Shown: positions 42,277 through 45,248 of the stretch, piece by piece
Numbering within the stretch: the first letter of the stretch is position 1
Layout of the letters: every line of letters starts with the position of its first letter
Assembly (NCBI GenBank): GCA_002071485.1
Contig: MWFF01000039.1
Coordinates: 1-45,248, forward strand
Length of the DNA stretch: 45,248 nt
From: Verrucomicrobia bacterium ADurb.Bin006
Lineage (GTDB): Bacteria; Verrucomicrobiota; Verrucomicrobiia; Limisphaerales; J093
Direction: 5' to 3'
Notes under the pieces: model-generated
What the model saw: the letters and a program-made list of their open reading frames with translations, nothing else
What the model was told of the DNA's origin: nothing
Database searches by the model: none
Made by a program: the position numbers and the translations under genes

Positions 42277-43845
42277 ATGAATCTGATGGCGGTAATTGAT
42301 TGGATCCAAGGCGTTTTGGGGTTTCTCCTTGGCATCGGCATCGGTTTTTTGATCTGGCGATGGCGGTGTCTGGCGCGAGAAAAGGCCTGCGCTTCACAGC
42401 AGGCCGAGCGGCTGGAAGAAGCTCAACGGCAGTCAGAAACGTTGATTCGCGAGGCCCGCCTGGCCGCCCAGGAGGAGGCAATCCGGCTTCGCCAGGAGGC
42501 CGAGGATGCGCTGGCGACCCGGAGGCAGGAGTGCGACGGATGGCAACAGCGGCTGGCTGAGCGCGAGCAACTGGTCAATCAGCAGTTGGCGGGTCTGGTC
42601 GAGCGGGAACGGAGTCTGCGCGAGCATCAGCGGGAGGTTGAAGAGCGACAGGCCAAGTTGAAAGCGCAGCAGAGTGAGTTGAACGGGCTTTTGGTTGAAC
42701 AGCGGGAGCAGCTCCAGCGCACGGCCCACCTCAGCGAGGCCGAGGCCCGTGCGGCGCTGCTCAAGCAGGTCGAACGCGACTCACTCAAGGATGCGGCGGA
42801 CCTGTCGCGGCATGTTCTCGAGGAAGCGCGTACTCGGGCCGAGGACCAGGCCAGGCGCATCCTGGGTCTCGCCATTCAGCGCTACGCCGGCGACCACACA
42901 TCTGAAACCAGCACGGCCACCGTGGCTCTCGATGGAGCCGATCTGAAAGGGCGAATCATCGGGCGCGAGGGACGGAACATTCGGGCTTTCGAGGCAGCCA
43001 CGGGGGTGACGGTGCTGATCGACGACACGCCCAATGCGGTTGTGATTTCCGGTTTCGATCCGGTGCGGCGTGAGGTTGCCCGGCAAGCCATGGAGCATCT
43101 GATTCTCGACGGGCGCATTCATCCGACGCGCATCGAGGAGGTTGTGGCAAAAGTGACCAAAGAGATCGAGGAGACGATCGCCCGCGCCGGTGAAGACGCG
43201 GTGTTCAAGGTCGGGCTGCCGCCGATCCATCCGGAGCTTTCCAATCTCCTGGGGCGTCTGAGGTTCCGGTACAGTTTCTCGCAGAATGTCCTCGATCATT
43301 CGATCGAGGTGGCGCACCTGGCCGGGCTCATCGCAGCCGAACTGGGGCTGGATCCGGCGCTGGCCAAGCGGGCCGGGCTGCTCCACGACATCGGCAAAGC
43401 GGTCAACCACGAAGTCGAAGGCTCGCACGCACTGGTGGGCGCCGATCTCGTCCGCCGTTGCGGCGAATCGCCCGAGGTGGTCGAGGCCGTGGCCGCCCAT
43501 CACGACGAGGTCGCATCCAATTCGCTGCTCGCCATTGTGCTCAGCGCGGCCGACACCATAAGCGCGTCCCGCCCGGGAGCGCGCTCGGAGTCGATGACCA
43601 CCTATCTGAAGCGGCTCGAGAACCTCGAACAAATTGGCGGCGATTTTCCGGGCGTTGAGAAATGTTATGCGGTTCAGGCTGGGCGCGAACTGCGTGTGAT
43701 TGTGCAACCGGGTACGATCGACGACGATCAGGCGCAGCTTCTGGCCCGTGACATTGCCCGCAAGATCGAGAACAACCTCCACTATCCAGGCCAGATTCGG
43801 GTCACGGTTGTGCGCGAGACCCGATGCGTCGAGTTCGCCAAATAA
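42277..43845 (+). CDS. rny: Ribonuclease Y
   Basis: RNase Y is a membrane-anchored endoribonuclease that starts mRNA decay. From ATG 42277 the 522 residues have a single N-terminal membrane helix (about 5-26), a long coiled coil (about 35-205), a KH domain (LKGRIIGREGRNIRAFEAATG) and an HD domain with H370-D371 (LLHDIGKAVNHEVEG), AAHHDEV and ADTISASRPGAR. Order and length are typical of the family. An upstream open frame from 42223 lies in the cyclo-ligase gene and is not used; ATG 42286 is an alternative. Confidence 0.95.
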   Translation: MNLMAVIDWIQGVLGFLLGIGIGFLIWRWRCLAREKACASQQAERLEEAQRQSETLIREARLAAQEEAIRLRQEAEDALATRRQECDGWQQRLAEREQLVNQQLAGLVERERSLREHQREVEERQAKLKAQQSELNGLLVEQREQLQRTAHLSEAEARAALLKQVERDSLKDAADLSRHVLEEARTRAEDQARRILGLAIQRYAGDHTSETSTATVALDGADLKGRIIGREGRNIRAFEAATGVTVLIDDTPNAVVISGFDPVRREVARQAMEHLILDGRIHPTRIEEVVAKVTKEIEETIARAGEDAVFKVGLPPIHPELSNLLGRLRFRYSFSQNVLDHSIEVAHLAGLIAAELGLDPALAKRAGLLHDIGKAVNHEVEGSHALVGADLVRRCGESPEVVEAVAAHHDEVASNSLLAIVLSAADTISASRPGARSESMTTYLKRLENLEQIGGDFPGVEKCYAVQAGRELRVIVQPGTIDDDQAQLLARDIARKIENNLHYPGQIRVTVVRETRCVEFAK

Positions 43846-43899
43846 ACCGCCTCGCCGCGGTCCGAGGCCGGCGGTGCTTGGAGGCGTCTTCCGCCGAGA

Positions 43900-44079
43900 T
43901 CAGCGCCCCTCGAACATGCCCGAGGGCATGCCGCCCTCCCAGCTCTTGGGCGCATTCCACGGGCGCTCGGAGCGGTTCTCGGCATCGTTGGTGGTGGAAC
44001 AACCGCAGATCGAGGCCAGCAATCCCATCGCCAGAGCGACCATCGCCAAACCGCGTCGAAGAATCGTTCGGGCCGCCAT
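43900..44079 (-). CDS. 59-residue lipoprotein
   Basis: A small gene starting at ATG 44079. The protein begins MAARTILRRGLAMVALAMGL, followed by LASICGCSTT, giving a basic n-region, a hydrophobic core and a lipobox whose likely lipid-bearing residue is C27. The mature tail of about 33 residues is polar (RSERPWNAPKSWEGG) and ends in MFEGR. I do not recognise a family; it fits a small membrane-attached lipoprotein. It begins 4 bases after the stop of the coiled-coil gene, so they are probably co-transcribed and may form a pair. Confidence 0.65.
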   Translation of the reverse strand: MAARTILRRGLAMVALAMGLLASICGCSTTNDAENRSERPWNAPKSWEGGMPSGMFEGR

Positions 44080-44083
44080 AAGC

Positions 44084-44839
44084 TCAGTGCATGACCACGT
44101 CGCCAGGGATCACATCGGCCTGTTTCCACTCGGGCAGGACATTGGCGATGGCGCGCTGGGGCTCGACCGTTGTGATACGGACCTTCGCAACGAGCTTGCC
44201 GTTTCGGTTCACGAGCATCTCACCCCGTTCCACCAGGCCCTGGTCGCCGCCGATATCGAGCACGACGAAGTCCCACTGCGGATCGACGCCGACCACGGTG
44301 CCCCGGAGACCGGGAGGAAGAGGCGGCGCCACTTCCTTGTCGCTTTCGTAGACGGCAATCCTGGATGCGAGTTCGTTGACTTTGCGGTTGAGGACCTTGT
44401 TTTCCTCGTTCAAGGCTTCTGTCGTTTCCCGCAACTTGGCCAATTCCGCCAGGCGGTTTTGCACCTGCTCGACCGGGATGGCCAGGGCGCCCCAGGCGGC
44501 CAACTCGCGCTGAGAATCATTCAGGAGACCCGACGCCTTCTTCCAATCCGCTTCAAACTTATCGGCGCGCTCCTGTTGCTGTTTCCAATTCGCGGTGGCG
44601 ACTTCGAGGTTCGATCGGGTTTCATCGAGGTCGCGGGCGGTCTTCTCGGCCTCGTCCCGGGCGGTCCGGGCGTCTTTCTTAGCGCCATCGAGTTCCTCCT
44701 GGGTACGGGCGAGATCGCCCTGGGTCTGGCTGAGAGTATCCTTCAACGAGGTAATGCCGGTGGCGACCTGCAAATGACTGATCACCAAGGTGGCAATGCT
44801 CGCCAGAATGGCAACAACGAGGCTGACTTTGAGTAACAT
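44084..44839 (-). CDS. Membrane-anchored coiled-coil protein
   Basis: The 251 residues have one N-terminal membrane helix (MLLKVSLVVAILASIATLVIS), a long charged coiled coil (about 30-165), and a C-terminal beta domain after PPLPPGLRGTVVGVD, containing DFVVLDIGGDQGLVERGEML and IANVLPEW. That arrangement recalls MreC-type or periplasmic coiled-coil proteins with a beta-barrel end, but I cannot name a family. The gene is directly followed by the small lipoprotein gene. A scaffold or cell-envelope role is a guess. Confidence 0.65.
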   Translation of the reverse strand: MLLKVSLVVAILASIATLVISHLQVATGITSLKDTLSQTQGDLARTQEELDGAKKDARTARDEAEKTARDLDETRSNLEVATANWKQQQERADKFEADWKKASGLLNDSQRELAAWGALAIPVEQVQNRLAELAKLRETTEALNEENKVLNRKVNELASRIAVYESDKEVAPPLPPGLRGTVVGVDPQWDFVVLDIGGDQGLVERGEMLVNRNGKLVAKVRITTVEPQRAIANVLPEWKQADVIPGDVVMH

Positions 44840-45082
44840 GTTTCTAGTCTGGTTTTGCGAACCGGCGGCAAGCTAATCATCGCCGCCCCCGGTGTCAACG
44901 CTCGTGTGAAATCCGTTCCCGGGCGGCAGACCGGCTGCCGGTCCTTATTCAATGCCAGCAGGAAACGTGCAAGGCCGCGGTTGTCTGACCAGGGCGGTTC
45001 TGAGCTGGGATGGGGTGATTGAGGAAGAGGGACTTAACGAATTTGCGGGACAATCCTCCGCCCATCTGTTTTGCTGGGCCGG
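44840..45082. other. 243-base spacer at the right edge
   Basis: The spacer lies between the coiled-coil gene and the DUF4338-like gene. It includes a short hairpin GACCGG-CTG-CCGGTC at 44929-44943, followed by only a few T residues. No RNA gene was recognised, and I see no inverted repeat of an IS end with confidence. Confidence 0.4.
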
Positions 45083-45248
45083 ATGACAAAGAAGAGCTTG
45101 GTACTAACGGACCCCGCAGAGGCAGCGGTGGTCAATGAAATCGTGGTGCGCCTGGTTGGTCCGGAGGAGGTCTGGGAGTGGGACCGACTGATGATCCAAC
45201 ACCATTATCTGAAGAGTGCGACGATGGTGGGCGAACAATTACGGTACG
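45083..45248 (+). CDS. DUF4338/DruA-like protein, start only (runs off window)
   Basis: ATG 45083 opens a frame that runs to the window edge (55 codons). After a short lead, the segment EEVWEWDRLMIQHHYLKS with VGEQLRY matches the start of the DUF4338 family, where a Trp, an HHYL motif and VGxxLRY lie in this order. Family members occur as the DruA protein of Druantia phage defence and as transposase-like mobile genes. Which applies here depends on sequence beyond the window. Confidence 0.6.
   Translation, partial: MTKKSLVLTDPAEAAVVNEIVVRLVGPEEVWEWDRLMIQHHYLKSATMVGEQLRY

Noticed and set aside
1..45248. CRISPR arrays, rRNA and full tRNA genes
   Set aside because: No evenly spaced repeats of CRISPR type, no rRNA sequence and no complete cloverleaf were recognised by eye.

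Overview
The window is 45 kb of high-GC bacterial chromosome, densely packed with genes on both strands. The best guess for the source is Verrucomicrobiota or a close PVC relative. The reasons are a dockerin-bearing exported protein, an RNase Y of the KH-HD type, a WbsX/GH99-like secreted glycoside hydrolase, and short intergenic repeats of a type I associate with that phylum. This is inference, as the window holds no rRNA or complete tRNA.

Layout. 1-3200: remains of an accessory island. An ISL3-family transposase end lies against the 3' part of a BREX pglZ, followed by a short brxL, a perfect 11-bp hairpin, a 10-bp tandem repeat and a 3' tRNA-like fragment that may mark an island boundary. 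3199-5349: an exported dockerin protein with an altered HExxH-like motif (HQLGH). 5496-10985 (minus): a three-gene signalling operon of a PhcB-like methyltransferase, a membrane hybrid sensor kinase and a receiver-kinase protein. It matches the logic of the Ralstonia phcBSR quorum-sensing locus and is the most interesting system here. A PAS histidine kinase is transcribed divergently from it.

12351-14105 (minus): a homocysteine methyltransferase and a separate corrinoid protein, together resembling a partial, split MetH. 14400-16635: an ankyrin lipoprotein and a DUF885 peptidase-like protein. 16907-18827: ribBA and ribH (riboflavin) with three hairpins between them. 19082-22534: an MFS transporter, a small exported protein, a DUF2007 protein and a GlcD-like oxidase. 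22697-23338 (minus): rdgB. 23515-29183: two carbohydrate genes, a secreted WbsX/GH99-like protein and a glycoside hydrolase-GT2 membrane fusion. 29509-30495: accA. 30514-33498: a mannose-6-phosphate isomerase in frame with a membrane TPR protein. 33548-35688: larB-larC (nickel-pincer cofactor).

35730-39769 (minus): a tight cluster of an exported unknown, pdxJ, acpS, a dimeric-dUTPase-like protein and hpt. 40251-43845: rarA, 5-formyl-THF cyclo-ligase and rny, nearly contiguous. 43900-44839 (minus): a coiled-coil membrane protein and a 59-residue lipoprotein. From 45083 to the right edge: the start of a DUF4338/DruA-like gene.

Between genes there are two families of interspersed repeats. One pair lies on opposite strands (5419-5458 and 16680-16719). 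The other is a same-strand pair with 80 of 102 positions identical in an ungapped alignment (18907-19008 and 29276-29377).
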